This document shows, one piece after another, positions 41,015-54,074 of a stretch of DNA of 64,000 nucleotides. The stretch lies in NCBI GenBank assembly GCA_001972305.1, contig BDDD01002246.1:124001-188000 (forward strand), read 5' to 3'. Position 1 is the first letter of the stretch; the number at the start of each line of letters is the position of its first letter. A program made the translations under genes and the position numbers. A model generated the notes under the pieces. The model searched no databases and was not told where the DNA came from. It was given only the letters and a program-made list of their open reading frames with translations. Source of the DNA: Cephalotus follicularis. Lineage: Eukaryota > Streptophyta > Magnoliopsida > Oxalidales > Cephalotaceae.

Positions 41015-43756
41015 TGTAATAACCGCAAATTCAATTGATGTATATTGATCCAATTATTAATAAAATATACATTTTAATTGAGTTAATTGTCCAATTATTA
41101 TATTCTTTTGTGTTGGTTTATGATTGGAATGAATGGATGAACATTTGGTGAAGTATCAACTTAAGAAACCCTAAAACAACCATTGACAGCCGACTGCCAC
41201 AGGGGGGCAAGTCAACTGTCTAAATGCGTGGTATGGCAGTCGACTGCCAAGTGAAGGAAGTCCACTGGATCGGCACAGAACAGGTGTCTGTGCATGCTTG
41301 TTAAACTGAATCATGGGGCATTGCATAAAGGGACAGGTGTTGGGGGCAGACACCAGCTGCCAGAGCATGCAAAATAGAATGCATGCATGCCCTCTATTCC
41401 CTCTGCAAGGATTTCAGACCTGCAACCTGCAAATTGAAGTGAGAAGGGTAAGAAAAGAGGTGCATGTGAGATAGAGAAGAAAGGGAGAGAGGCTGAGTAA
41501 TGGAGTCTGGCGAATTCAAAGTCTCAAAGCCTTTATATCAGCTGTCCAGGAGCTGAAGGTGAGTGTTGGAAAACACTGAATTGAGGAGAATTGCTGGAAT
41601 TGGGAAGACTTGCTTTGGAAGGATTTAGAGAACTCAAAGAAGGAGCCTTTGAAGCTTTGGTCTCTCTTGGTAAGTTCTCAATCCGAACTCTCTGTTGTTA
41701 TGATGATAATGTATCTGGGAGAATGTTTAATCTTCTGTTAACATGGTTAAGGTTAACAAACTTCTAGAATTGAATTGATATGGAATGTAGCATATGATTC
41801 AAGTAAGGTGAAGATTATAATCTCTAAATTGGACTGTAGTTGTTGTTAGTTGCCATGATAAGCTTACTGATTCCCTTAGGTATAAACATACACATCTTCT
41901 GTCCACACGTTTAAAAGGCACTGAATTGATGTAGTTGGACACAAAGGGCATAGAGATGTGGTAAAAGGGGATAGTATGAAACTTACTGAACTAATGATTA
42001 ACTACTGTTGATTGGAGTGTCATAAGGTTACTGAAATTCTGGTACTAATGCATGTGTCCATAACATGCATTGTATAGATTAATCTTGCTGGAATTGAAGG
42101 GTTGGTTGGTGAAAGCTTGGAAAACTTAAAGAGAAAGATCAAACTCAATTGATCTTGGGATAGCAATTGAAGTAGGGGTAACGATATGTTTTGGAAGATA
42201 TGATCATGCATATCATGTATGTTTACTTTTCTGCATTATTGCATGTTTGATTGGATTGGTATTATAGATTGAAAATTGCAAACTGCTACTGCCTGCGTTT
42301 CCTGGGCAGAAGCAATCGACTGCTCTTCATGGCAGTCGACTACTCAACCCAATCTAGTCGACTGCCAAGGCAAAGCAGTCGACCACTCAACCAAGGCAGC
42401 CGGCTATTCTTGAAGGCAGCCGACTGTCCTGGGTAAAAAAATTACTGATATAGGTTCTATTGAGCCTCAATTTGGAATGTAATTAACTTGGCCTCCATAT
42501 GGATGATTAGAACAGTCTATCCTGGCCTCATATACAGTTACATTTCAAGATTTAAACAATGTACGCACTTCTTGTGAAAGTTGCATATGAATGACTATGA
42601 AATGCTAATTGTCTTGTGATTCCTTGAATTACTACTGCCTTTGATTATTGTTACTGCATATGCTACTTATGTTAGTATATACTGTTTGATGCTATTAACA
42701 CCACTACCACTGATAATTCAAAGATTGAAACCATCTATAGGCCTTGTACCCAAATTTATGATATTAACTATCATTTTCAAATGAAAGACTAATGCTAAAT
42801 GAACTACTGATTTTCCTCCTATATGAGAGGTACCTACTGTTTGTTTCCCAAACGGGAAACCACTACTGAATTGATCTCGTTTTCCTCACATGAGACGTAC
42901 GATAAATGAATTGTTATATGTTTCTAAAGAAACAACCTTTATATTGCATCTTATTGATATATGTAATATTACTATTGAAATGCTTGAATTGATTGTCTAT
43001 GTTTATTGTCGTAGTCGAGTGATGGAGGATATCATGGACTACGGAAGTGATCCTGGGTGCCAGAAGTTGGCCAGAGTATCACCCAAATGTCTGCCTTGCA
43101 GAACTTACTGTTAAACTACCCACCAATGCCGGTAGTAAATGTTACCTGTTCTATCATCCTCGGTGTATAGGGTGATAGTTAGGTGGTGCGCAGTTGGTGC
43201 TAGGAGTTAGCGACATGTGACACCCAAACCACTGTATGAATTGATTGTACCCTTGTGCGGTATGCTTGCATTATATTGTCCATGGCCACTTGGCATGGTT
43301 GCTTATTCATTGGAATACCAAATGTTATTTTTATATAAACTGTCATACATATTGCATCCATATATTCCTTAGCATGCATTATCTTCCTACTTAGCCAAGT
43401 GAGGACAACGGCTAACCCCTACAATTTCAGATTAAGCGAAGGCGTTTGAAGATTGCTGCTGAAGCTTGGAGAGCTTCTACTTTCATTTTAAGGTTGTTAT
43501 TTCCCTTATGATGTATTGTATCGAACGGATCACACTCCGTGTACTGTTGTATTTCCTTATGTAAGGATAATTGTTTGACTTGTTCCCGCACGTAGTATGG
43601 GATACGCGCGGGTGGCTTATATTTATATTCCGGCTTATTGACTGCTTCTGCATATTGTTTATATACTGTTGAATGAAATGCTGTAATGTATGTTAAATTC
43701 TGATATCACCACATATGCTTGTCTTAATGGTATGGAATGAATAACGGGGTGTGACA
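41015..43756 (+). mobile_element. S4: solo LTR of the G2 family in G1 gag
   Basis: 2,742 bp, TGTAATAACCGC to CGGGGTGTGACA, TSD CTTTC (41010-41014 and 43757-43761). Removing it restores the gag start of G1. It is clearly a relative of the G2 LTR but more diverged than the two G2 LTRs are from each other. Arrays are at 41185-41275 and 42311-42424, the donor-like GAA|GTAGGGG is at 42172, and the hairpin/acceptor is at 43391-43430. Confidence 0.9.
43391..43430 (+). promoter_or_regulatory. LTR hairpin plus 3' splice-site-like module (S4)
   Basis: TTAGCC (43391-43396) and GGCTAA (43410-43415) flank the same 13-base loop as in G2, with TTTCAG ending at 43430. With the donor-like GT at 42172 it would define a 1,259-bp intron. 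Confidence 0.68.
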
Positions 43757-43869
43757 CTTTCTACCGTCCATTTTTCTCCTGTAGGAAAAATGTCAGTAAT
43801 CATTTTAAGTAAACAAATTCATTAATTGCCATGGAACTTATCCAAGCTAAGCATATAATTAACATATAT

Positions 43870-43881
43870 GCTCTGATACCA
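43870..43881 (-). other. Primer-binding site of G1
   Basis: TGGTATCAGAGC on the minus strand lies four bases from the 5' LTR end at 43886. It is complementary to the initiator tRNA-Met 3' end and confirms that 43886 is the 3' edge of the G1 5' LTR. Confidence 0.9.
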
Positions 43882-44281
43882 CTGTTGTCACACCCCGTTC
43901 TCAACAATCGATTCGGAGGTCATGGCAATCAACATATATTCAGCTTATATAAAAATACTGAAAATTTAATACTTTCTAATCATATCATTTCATTGTGGAA
44001 GCATATAATCATAAGCTGAATTAAATATATAACATACATCCCATACTACATGTTACCAATGTTCAACATCAATACAATACCATCAGTGTTAACTTCCCTC
44101 AAACAGAGCATGAACTAATTCAATCAAATACATTAATCCATTTTTAACAATGTCCAACATTACATAATCGTTACACAATATCCAAAATAACATTTCCTTA
44201 AAGAAATACTACATAAAATCTTCACTTCGTTCCCGACGCTCAACAATGTCAATCCGCTGCATCAATCTAAAATTAATAGGG

Positions 44282-44302
44282 TTAGCCGAATCCACTGGCT
44301 AA
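44282..44302 (-). promoter_or_regulatory. LTR hairpin module (G1 5' LTR)
   Basis: TTAGCC (44302-44297) and GGCTAA (44287-44282) on the minus strand, loop of 9, followed by CCTATTAATTTTAG. It matches the 3' LTR copy at 5449-5429. Confidence 0.65.
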
Positions 44303-44392
44303 GTAGAGAAAATATAAACACACTTTGGGGTCAACGATAATGAATGTCATGTAATGAATGCATTCATGATGCAATACATAATATATAACAAT

Positions 44393-44414
44393 ACACACAC
44401 ACACACACACACAC

Positions 44415-44480
<66 letters not shown>
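44393..44480. repeat. Compound microsatellite
   Basis: (AC)n, A19, (AT)n and (GT)n lie in immediate succession. The (AC)n and (GT)n parts can pair as an inverted repeat around the A/T core. It replaces a simple (TA)n run at the same LTR position in the other G1 LTR. Confidence 0.9.
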
Positions 44481-44482
<2 letters not shown>

Positions 44483-45323
44483 CAATAGGTTCGCAACCAT
44501 GCCAAGTGGCTACACCATACAATCCATCAATCAAGTCCAAAAGGACCCATCTGTCGCACCCCGAACCGCGGGAGTAAACCCCCACGATCCGACGCGTGAT
44601 ATACATTCCCTTCAGTCCATTTAGTCATATAATTCATACTCCAAAAAGTGCTATAAATTTAAAACTTTAAATCAAAGTCATATAAGCGGAAGAATCATAT
44701 ATACATCTGCGGAATTAATCAATCCAAATAAAAACTAACTCTTAAAATCTCCCAAAATTTCGGCATGAAGTATTCGTTTATAGGACTAAACCCCCTGTAA
44801 AGAAAAACTCAATTTATATCTCAACACTCCCGAAGGAGGAATCGGCAGTTTATGTATATATACGGGCTCTGCCCTCAGCAATCACAACTAAACCAGTATC
44901 ATATCATTCTAATGCCTCAAATGATGGGCTTATCCCTGTTTAATACATCAATACACATATCATAAGCACTGCCACATGTCGGCAGGTCGATAGCTGAAAT
45001 AAAACATCTCTAATATATCTTTAGATCTGTCTCTTATACATAACAAGTCTAACATATCAGTACAGTTCATTTATAACTCGAGACCCTTTTTACAACTCAT
45101 ATAAACAAACTCATATCCTTTACCATAAGTAAGATCATGTACAATAGGGAAAATCAAAATATGCTATAAAGAATCCATCTGTCTCAGCCTGTCTCATTTA
45201 GTACACTTCATATAAGTAAATCCATATACAAGCAACTCCATATACAATTGGCTAACAAAAGCTATTATAAAAAACATGTCCTTCCCAGCTTACCTCACTG
45301 CAGTCCATCACCTGTGCCTGAGC

Positions 45324-45357
45324 CTGACCCATTCCGCACACAAGGGAAATGGGTCAG
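45324..45357 (-). promoter_or_regulatory. Long hairpin before an acceptor-like AG (S5)
   Basis: CTGACCCATT and AATGGGTCAG form perfect 10-bp arms (45357-45348 and 45333-45324 on the minus strand). The 3' arm is followed by GCTCAGGCACAG. It is the counterpart of 57652-57688 in S7, where the arms are identical and the loop differs. Confidence 0.65.
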
Positions 45358-46537
45358 CGACATAATGTCGTGTAGGTATACTATGCTATGCATGCAACAG
45401 TATATCAATGTATGCCATGTAGTGCATCAGCATAACGGTGATATGCGTGCAACAGTATAATATATATGTATGGTATGTGGTGTGCACAAATGACAATTGC
45501 AGACGGCGTCAATATACCAACTGTCCCTAAGCAGTGGTATACTGGGCTGGTCCTAATCACATAAAAGGCCATAGACCTGCAGACAATCCATATAACAATC
45601 AATATCAATCATAGGGACAACTAGTCCATAGGTCTGAGTACTACTCTGCCCCTCCGGCCTGAGATAGTACTACCATCGACTACCTACCCTTTTGAGGTCG
45701 TAGCCGAGTGGGGAAGCGATAACGCTGATCACATCATGGCTAAGCCGTAAAAACGGTCAGAGCCCATAAATATAGTGCTAAAGCCGTAAAAATGGTCAGA
45801 ACCCATAGTATAGTGGTAAAGCCATAAAAACGGTCAGAACCCATAGGCGCCAGGAACCTCCAATGATGATGTGATCGAGCACCCATAATCCTCACGACGG
45901 AAATGTAGGTTATGGATGGGTTATCTCATAGGTCTCAAACAATAATATATATCATAGTCGTACTTTGTAATACTCGTAAACCATAACATATATTTGTTTA
46001 AAGGATAGGGACCATTTCATAAAGGATCTCATAGGATCCACATCCGTCAAATCATATAAAGATCATTTCGTAATCATAAGTCATTTTTCATATCCAATGG
46101 CCATTTCGTGTTCATAATCCATTTTGTAATCAATTTTTCATATATCATTTGGTTGGTCCTTATCGAAGTTATAATGAACGGAAAGGGAGTCAAAATGGGA
46201 GTATCCGCGCCCAGATGTCACAATGGAAGTACCTGACCATTTTAAAATCCATAAAACAATGGAAAGGAAGTCCAAATAAGATATCCGCGTCTCGATATCC
46301 CAATGGAACTACCTGACCATTTTGAAAACCATTTAGAAACCATTTGCGTAAAACTCTTTTATTGAGTACTTTCCTTAAAACTTCACTTGAACATCGATTT
46401 AGAAATCAAAAGTGATACATAAGGATTTCCATAGGTTACAAAGCCTTAGGGAGGCTTTCTATGGAATCCGGTTGAAGATAAAACCATTTTGGATGGAAAA
46501 CCATGTAAAACAGTGTGTTTGGGCTGAATAGGGCACT

Positions 46538-46632
46538 TAGCGTCAATGCTTAGCCCCGGGCGTCAACAGTTTTAAAAAGCACAAGTATAAAGCGTCAACG
46601 GTTTGTTTTAAAGCATAAGGCGTTGACTGTTT
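46538..46632 (-). repeat. Decayed GCG-TCGA-CGC array (S5)
   Basis: GCGTCAATGC, GCGTCAACAG, GCGTCAACGG and GCGTTGACTG occur at steps of roughly 20-50 bp. All four have lost the central CG to CA or TG, as expected from methylated-CpG decay. Confidence 0.6.
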
Positions 46633-49234
46633 TGATAGCAAATGCAGTTTGTGAAAGAGTTCGTAAAGCTCGGAAATCCTCTATCCTTGATCGTTTCGTT
46701 TATCCTTGATCGTTTCATTTATCCTGCATGCACAACACATTTCTGTTACACTCTACACATGGAAACCAAGAACAGCAGCCATCGGAGCTTCGGCCAGTTT
46801 CCGGCAAACTCACTCAGCTCCGGCGAAACCCAAAAACAGGTTCCACATTGGACGATATGTTCAAAACCACCGGAGGCTCACCGTGACTCATCGTGAAACG
46901 CGCTGTCACGGCCGGCAATGAGTTAACTCGCCGGTCAACCACAGCTTCGGTCACCACCTAAAATCACCACACAATCATCAATCTTACGTGTCACTACCAG
47001 AGACTCGTCGTGAAATGCGCTGTCACGGCCGGCCAGTGAGTTCAACTCACTGAGTTGACTCGCTGGTCAACTACAGCTCCGGCCACCACCATAAAAAGCA
47101 TCACAATCATCATATCAACACATCTATGCCCTTAACTCGCCGAGACTCGGCACTAAACGCACGGTCCAAGGCGGAGCGGGTCAACTCGCTGAGTCGACTC
47201 GTCAGTTCAAATCCGGCCGTTTTCGGCCGAATGGCCCCAAATCGGTCACTGAAATAGGTGTAGCCGGCCTCCTAAGTGAAGACTGGACCCACCCGCGACG
47301 TTAACCGGTGGTGGAACGCACGGCAACGCGCGATAGTGATGGCGTCGGGGAGGAGAAAACGGGCAAAAAGAGAAGAAAAGAGAAGAAAAGAATGAAGGAG
47401 GCTTACCGCCGGCAGTGGAGGCTCTGACCGGTGAGCTCCTGGTCCGGCGACGTCGTCTTCTCCTGCGCCGAGATCTCCCTCTCTCCCTTTCTCTCCCACT
47501 GGTCTCTCCCGATGTCTCTCTCTCTCAATGCGTCTCCTGCTTCTTTTCTTTGCACGGGCGCCTTATGCACCTATGTGTCATTTCTTTGTCCTTTATTCAA
47601 TTTTTGCTTCCCTTCTTGGTATTTACTGGTCAAAATACTAAGGCCTGAGTCCCGTTTAATCCGCAAACGGCAATATTAATTATCCGAACGGGTACCAAAA
47701 TAATCGCAATAAAAATGCGAACATAGGGCCTTGTTGTCGCGCATTAAAAATGGGCTTTATTAATCATTTTGGGCCTTATGATTTGCGACTCCAATACGCG
47801 ATACTTTTTATCGATTCGGGCTCCATCGGCTCAATACAGCCATACACTATGCCAATATTAAAATAATTATTTATAAAATTCTGAGCGTTACACCATCAAT
47901 CCAATCCATGGTTGCTTGCACTCCGTGTTTAGCAACCTGTTACTTGCATTCAATGTTTAGTTGCCAACGTATGAGGAATTCCTAACTACTTGCACTCAGT
48001 GTTTAGTAGCCATTGTATGTGGAATTCCTCTTACAATCCATGAACAGTCTCAAGATCAATCCATTTCCAAGTAGATTATAATTTATAAAATACTGGAAAA
48101 TATTACATTTATTCAAACGTATAATCAGTCATTTGGACAATCAATCATCTCTTCGAAAATATCCAATTTCGTATAACAATTTCAATCTTTTGAAAATATG
48201 CATTTCGTACAAAATAATGATTTATTTTAAATCATACATGCACTTTCTAAAATGACAAGAAATTTTAGAATTCATTAACAATCAAACATGCAAGACAATC
48301 CATAACAATATGCAATGCAAACATATGCTCAAAATGCAAACAGGCTCTATTCGCGTCAACGTGTGTGGTATTGGCGTTAACTTCCAAAATCAGTCACTTC
48401 AGCGTCGCCGTTTAACTCTAGGCGCCGACGCTTATGTCCTTTAAGCGTCGACGCTTTAACTCTTAGTGTCAGTACTTAGTTCAGAAGCTTTGCGCGTCAA
48501 TATCCAACCTCTTTGGCGTCGACGCTCAAGGCATGGACCCTTAAGCGTCAGTGCTTCAATCCTTGGCGTCGACACTTTGAGGTAGGAACCTCACATGTCA
48601 ACGCTCCAGTCATTCATTTCCTTATCCAATGGTTCAAGGCATCAACACGTTTAACTTAAGCGTCAATGGTTAAAGAAGACCAGATCGTCTTCTCCCCCAA
48701 CATATAATAAAACCAGTAGAAATCCAAGCATAGTAATACATGCATCTCAATCCATCATCAATCCGAACAACATGCATGGTAGGTTAACTAAACATAGAAA
48801 CCATATTATCAACCAAACAATCCATAAACCATAATGTCCATGCAAATCATCAATGATCATCCACCATTTTTGTCACACCCCACTTTCGATAAAAAGACGT
48901 AAAGGTGGTAAAGGCGATTAACATTAGGATTCAGGTTATACAAATACCATAAAATTTAAACTTTTCAAATAAGATATCAGTTGCGGAAGCATTAAAACTC
49001 ATAAGCTGAAAACACGTAACGTGCATGCCATACTGCACGCTGCTCAATACAAGTCTGTCATAGTTAAAAGCCCACAAATGGAGCGTGATCCATAATACAT
49101 TACCTAGTAACATCAAAAGTCTAGTAACTGGAAAATACATTTCACAACACCCAAAGGGGATATAACCCCTGGTAAAACATTACTAAAACTGGTACTTCAT
49201 CCACGCTGATCCCCAGCTGGTCCACTGCATCAAT

Positions 49235-49274
49235 CTGTAAAGTAGGGGGTTAGCCTTTGTCCTCACTCAGCTAA
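49235..49274 (-). promoter_or_regulatory. LTR hairpin plus 3' splice-site-like module (G3)
   Basis: TTAGCT (49274-49269) and GGCTAA (49255-49250) on the minus strand, with one U-G pair, around GAGTGAGGACAAA. CCCCCTACTTTACAG follows, with AG at 49236-49235, then ATTGATGCAGTGGA as in G1. The loop is nearly the G2 loop. Confidence 0.68.
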
Positions 49275-49631
49275 GTCATAAAAGTACATTGGGATCAAAA
49301 TTACGTGCATGTCATGTGATGTATTCATAGATGATGCAGTAAAGTAGAAATACCAGTTTACGTATATATATGAAGATATATATATAATTTAACAGTACGG
49401 TAAAATGACAGTAGGAACATATAAGAAAATATATGTATGCAACAACAGTACAGTGGTAGCCTGGCCAAGGCTACGTCAAACAGACACAGTAATGTCCGAG
49501 AAGGACTAGTAGGCAGTACAGTAAGTCCACAAAGGGACCACAAACATGCAGAATGCCGCCAACTCCTGGCCCCACGTTACACCCCCACTTCGGTCCCTAC
49601 TCCAGGCAACCAAGCAAGACAACAGTATAGT

Positions 49632-51368
49632 TGTCACACCCGTCCCTGACAAAAATCGATATCCTACCGAGAACGGATATGACATTCCACATAATAACTT
49701 ACTTTCGGAAGTCACCATATGATTGTTATAAAACCACTTTAAACTTGAAAATCAAGAAGTTAAACTTTTCCAAAAAAGTTAAAAAAATTTCTAACTCTTA
49801 AATGTTTACGAAAATCGGGCATGTAGTATCCGTTTATCGGACTATGCCCTCTGTAAAGAAAAACACAGTTTATATCCGCACTTCCGAAGGAGGAATCAAC
49901 AATTTTAAAATGGGCTTAGCCCTCAAAAAACCACAATTTAAAGCAGTAAACATGGGTTGGGCTCAGCCTCAACCATATCATCAAAGCAAGAAGCATAAAT
50001 ATATAGGGCTCGGCCCTTTTTAATCAAAACCATAAGAGAAAACATTTATATAAAAATTTAAGTAAATGAATAATTTAAATGTTGATGTAGTTATGCTATG
50101 CATGTGTTGAAACCCTGGTAGCATGCCCTGCCCTCGTGGTCCATCATCTACTACAGCTGACCTAGCAACTCCTTGCCATCATCTGAAAAGAAAACACTGG
50201 GAGGGAAAGAAAAATGAGGGGGTTAGTCCAAATCACTAAGTGAGTAGAAACAACAAATACATCTCCCATAACTATATACCGAATAAAAAGAGAAATGATA
50301 TAAGCTCAAAGTAGAATGCAATGTAAATCTACGGTAAGAATGAAATCAAGAATCACAAAGGAAATCAAGATCCAAAAGGATAGTCAAAATCAACAGAAGA
50401 TGTCAAGATCCATAATAACTCATGATCCACAAAAGGATATCGAGATCACAAAGGAATATCGAGATCCTCGAAGGATATCAAGTTCCACAAACGTTAACTC
50501 ACAAAAAAAGAAATCAAGATACGCAAGCATAAATGAAATCCGAGAAGAAAATCTCGATACTTAACAATGGCTCCATAATATGAACATCGACATTAACAAA
50601 GCGCCACATTGAAACTGACATAATGTAATCAAGTGAATAAGCAACAAAAATGAAATAATGTAAATCCATAGAAACGAAGCTCAAATCTCAACAACGGAAA
50701 TAAAAACGGGCTCTAATATGAACTAGACTACAAGCACAAGGTAGAATAAGGTACTTTATGGATGCAAACTCAATGCTCAAGGAAAGAGCTCCATAAAAGA
50801 ACGATCAAACTCATCAAATGCAATAACGTAAGAATCCATGAAACAATCTCAATGATCATGTCAATACTATACAATACGATGGACTCACAATGAATTAACC
50901 AAGGACTCATCAAGGAAGTCCACTGAACGAATATCAAAATCAAGGCAGAAATCAAATACATGAGAGTCACAATAAATCCAAGTATCTGAATATCAAAACT
51001 CAAAGATACGATCATAAATCAAATATTAAACATCAAGAATGTAATATGTGCCCAAAGAATCATAAACAACAAAATATAAGGGGATGTTGGTACCAATCCT
51101 ATCACTGTCTCATATCCCCGCCAAATCACATGACATCATATCATATCCCCGCCAAATCACATGGCGTCATAACATAACAGCTGCAGCAATAATATAGGCC
51201 AATAGGCTACAGGATGTGATCATCATCCATCATACACCGGTGTAGAGTGCCTATGGTAAGCATAACATCCAAACCTCGCACGAGGGGCCAGCATATACCG
51301 CACAGACCCTAGCCCTCGCCGAGAAACCCGCACGCATAACTCAACCTCATCTGAGGGACCCGCGTGCA

Positions 51369-51400
<32 letters not shown>

Positions 51401-53560
51401 GTAACCAAACACAGCCCAATAGGAGGGTAATGGAGCAGCTCTGCTGCACTCACACTCAGCATACCATCATAGACAATAGTATGTCGTAGATCTAGGTATG
51501 GAACCCGGGGGCAGTTTCCACATAACACCCCATCATAGACCAATGGGCCTACTAAGTAGAGTTGAGCGTCGAACACATACCACTCCTTGGACCAGTAGAA
51601 CCATATGCATAATCCCGGTACCCAACATCAAAGTAAAACATAGTAAAATAATATAACAAGTCAAAAGTGTGAGAAGGTGACCAAGTCACCCAGAGCATCG
51701 AGCATATAACCGCTCGGAATCACATAACAATCATGAATACGTTAACAGAAGACAGCCGGGATACAAATCCCAACCAAGATCACATATCACAAGAAACCGG
51801 GCACATATGAAAACAACAGGACTCTCAAATAAAGAATTGCTCAACGGCATCAACAACAAAGCTCAAGTATAAGATTGCGGAAACCAATCAAACTCAACAA
51901 ATCCGGCCCTCAATAGCTATCTCATAAAAGAACCACAAAAGAACACATAGCTAACAACACAACTCAAACATGACAATACGAAGCTAGAATGAATATAACA
52001 ATAGCAATAGAATGAAATAGATCTTTGTAGAAGTGAACAGATATAACAACAACAACAGAAATAATATATGTCCGCAGGAGTCAATAAGGATACGACATCA
52101 AGAGGTGAAATGAATATACGATCACAAGGTCTCATATCAAAGTAGAAGTTCAAACGAAAATACTCAAACGATTCCCGAATAACCAACGATGAAATCGTCT
52201 TATGACAAGTCAATAATAAGGTCTACCAACAAATATATATATATAACATTGAAGAAGTAAAATCGAAGTATAATCAACGATGGAAATATCAGGAAACAAG
52301 TCATATCATATGATGAAATCGAATAACAAAGGCTAGTATCGAGCTTGGGAATCGGCAATATAGGATATCAACAAGTCAAAATCGACAATATAGGATATCA
52401 ACAAGTCATACGAATAACAACAATAAGAATAAACATCCATCATCAAAAATTCAAGAACAAATAAGAAAAGATAAGGAAGGAGATGTTCTACTCACAATAT
52501 CAGAGCCGATACTACCACGGACTAACCCCGTTAAGCTTTGAATCGACTATCGGGTTCTCGTCATCGTTTTGAAACTCTATCAACCGTCACACTGAATTAA
52601 CAACACATAATCGTTACTTTCTACACATACGCAGTTAACACTGTGCGTCACCGGAGCTTTGGCCAATTTCCGATCAACCTGCCAAAGTTCTGATGACACC
52701 CAAAATAACCCCTAAAACAACTGATCAACTCACATTACTGATCGAAACTCACGGCGACTCGCCCGGAAACGGGCAGCCACTGCCGACAGTGAGTTTGACT
52801 CACTAAGTCAACTCACCGGTCATCCAATAATTATGGCCACTTCACAAAAAGGTGTCCACGAGGCATGTACTACGCGTCTCTGACCGTTACTCGTCGAGAA
52901 TCGGCGGTTGCCGCCGCGCCAGAGCTCCGATCGAGACGCCATTGCTCCGGTCTCGCCACCAGTAGCCTCCACGGCATCCAGGCTACTCATTGGTGGCCAA
53001 GACTCGTCGGGATTCGGTGCCAAACGTGGCGTCACAACCGGCAGCGCGTCAGCTCGACTCAATCGACTAATTTTCGATCAATTTTTGGCCGATTCAAGCC
53101 TCAACCGTCATCAAAATGGGAAGGGCTGGTCTTCTAGACGATGACCGGCCCAACCCGCGATGAAATCGATGGCAGAGGAGCAATGGTAGTGACGCCCAGA
53201 AGAAGAGAAAAAAAAGAGAAAAAAGGAGAAAGAGGGAGAAGGAAGGCTTACCGGCGGCTGGAGGAAGACTCGGGCGCAATCTCCCGGTCAGATGCCTTCG
53301 TCTGGCGCCGTCTTCTCCCGACGTTCTCTCTCTCTGCAACTGTCTCTCGTTCTTTGTTCATTCTCGGGCGCTATGCGCCCAAGCCCCCCCCCCTTTTTTT
53401 ATTTGCCTGGCACGTCTAGCGCCTTTTAGACGCGCCCGACGTGTTTTTTTTACATATAATGAGAACAACAATAATAATTATTACTAAAATGCCACTCAAG
53501 AAATTTCCACGCTCACGTGTTTTGCAAACCAGCTTCATAAATGTGACACGGGGTGTCACA
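49632..53560 (-). mobile_element. S6: solo LTR in the G3 LTR
   Basis: 3,929 bp, TGTCACACCCG to GGGTGTCACA (imperfect terminal inverted repeats), TSD ATAGT (49627-49631 and 53561-53565). Features on the minus strand are a GGGCGC-TAT-GCGCCC hairpin (53366-53380), a GAGTCA cluster, a long repetitive AT-rich middle with GAATAACAA and ATCAAGAT words, two copies of CATATCCCCGCCAAATCACATG (51112 and 51142), a (TA)n run (51369-51393), the hairpin module (50239-50223) and a UUCG-type hairpin (49892-49881). No gene is seen, and I see no clear TCGA array. Confidence 0.88.
50223..50239 (-). promoter_or_regulatory. LTR hairpin (S6), 5-bp variant
   Basis: TTAGT (50239-50235) and ACTAA (50227-50223) on the minus strand around GATTTGG. 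A CCCCCTCATTTTTCTTTCCC-type pyrimidine tract and then TTTTCAG near 50186 follow. This tract is the longest of the set. Confidence 0.58.
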
Positions 53561-53599
53561 ATAGTACAGTGAGTTACCCAGCCAACTCCTAACTCCTAG

Positions 53600-53665
53600 G
53601 TCAACCCTGCCACTAGCCAGTGCTGGCAGTCTCTGCCATGCGACTAGTGGCTCAAGCACAACCAC
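53600..53665 (-). other. Nested hairpin in the G3 LTR
   Basis: On the minus strand GCCACTAG and CTAGTGGC form 8-bp arms enclosing a second hairpin, TGGCAG-AGA-CTGCCA. L0 has a partly decayed equivalent (1910-1860) with ACTAGT arms and an inner TGGC/GCCA, located just before its acceptor-like site. Confidence 0.55.
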
Positions 53666-54074
53666 ATAAAATTCACGAAGCAAATAGTGAATAGTTACAG
53701 TAATCAGTACAGTAATGATCGTTAGATCAACAACAGGCAGTTTATTTCAAACTGTTTTCGAAAGTCATAAACATTTGAAATATGTATTTTCAGTAGTGGA
53801 AACTACTTTTAAACGGTTCAGTAGGTGGAAATTGCTTTCCCAGTTGTTCAAAAATATGTTATTATCAAATATCTATTTTGTACTCAAAATAGTCATTTTC
53901 AGTTTCACATATGCATTTCTCAATTAACATAGTAATCTAGAAATCATAAATAGTTTATAATCAGTCAATAAACAACCAGTAAATAGTACATATGCAATGC
54001 ATACAGATGTCCTAATGTATCCTAATGGGAGTCGGGATCATCGCGCATCGTTTTAAGTAAGAGAGGCCCAATCA

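Larger units (their letters stand above)
44552..47892 (-). mobile_element. S5: solo LTR in the G1 5' LTR
   Basis: 3,341 bp, TGTCGCACCCCG to GAGCGTTACA on the plus strand, TSD CCATC (44547-44551 and 47893-47897). No retroelement protein is seen. Landmarks on the minus strand are U3 hairpins (47637-47556), the GAGTCA cluster (47200-46860), a short GCG-class array (46632-46538), the long CTGACCCATT hairpin (45357-45324) and a C(UUCG)G-type hairpin (44838-44827). It is related to S7, which is in the opposite orientation. Confidence 0.88.
5336..48870 (-). mobile_element. G1: chromovirus-type Ty3/gypsy element, heavily nested
   Basis: A single minus-strand gypsy element can be reassembled from segments separated by five TSD-flanked insertions plus G3. 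From its 5' end the order is 5' LTR (from 43886 rightwards, with S5 nested and then split by G3), PBS (43881-43870), gag start (43771), S4, gag (41014-39703), protease/RT (39721-38330), S3, RNase H and integrase start (36144-35284), S2, integrase and pol end (20272-19271), PPT, and 3' LTR (19227-17855 plus 6208-5336, split by S1). The left end is truncated near 5335, so its TSD is lost. The pol C-terminus has the ATWEREDE-type chromodomain-like tail of Del/Tekay-like chromoviruses. It has many stops and frameshifts. Confidence 0.8.
43886..48870 (-). repeat. G1 5' LTR, interrupted by S5 and then G3
   Basis: It starts TGTCACACCCCG at 43886 on the plus strand. The visible parts are 43886-44551 and 47898-48870. 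The remainder should lie on the far side of G3, outside the window. The hairpin module is at 44302-44282 and the GCG-class array is at 48360-48670. A composite (AC)n-(A)n-(AT)n-(GT)n microsatellite occupies 44393-44480, where the 3' LTR has only (TA)n. Confidence 0.8.

Noticed and set aside
44282..44606. His-Thr and Cys-Val repeat reading frames
   Set aside because: They are translations of the (AC)n/(GT)n microsatellite.
50316..50564. Lys-rich frame in S6
   Set aside because: It lies in repetitive ATCAAGATCC-type sequence with no homology, inside a solo LTR bounded by a TSD.
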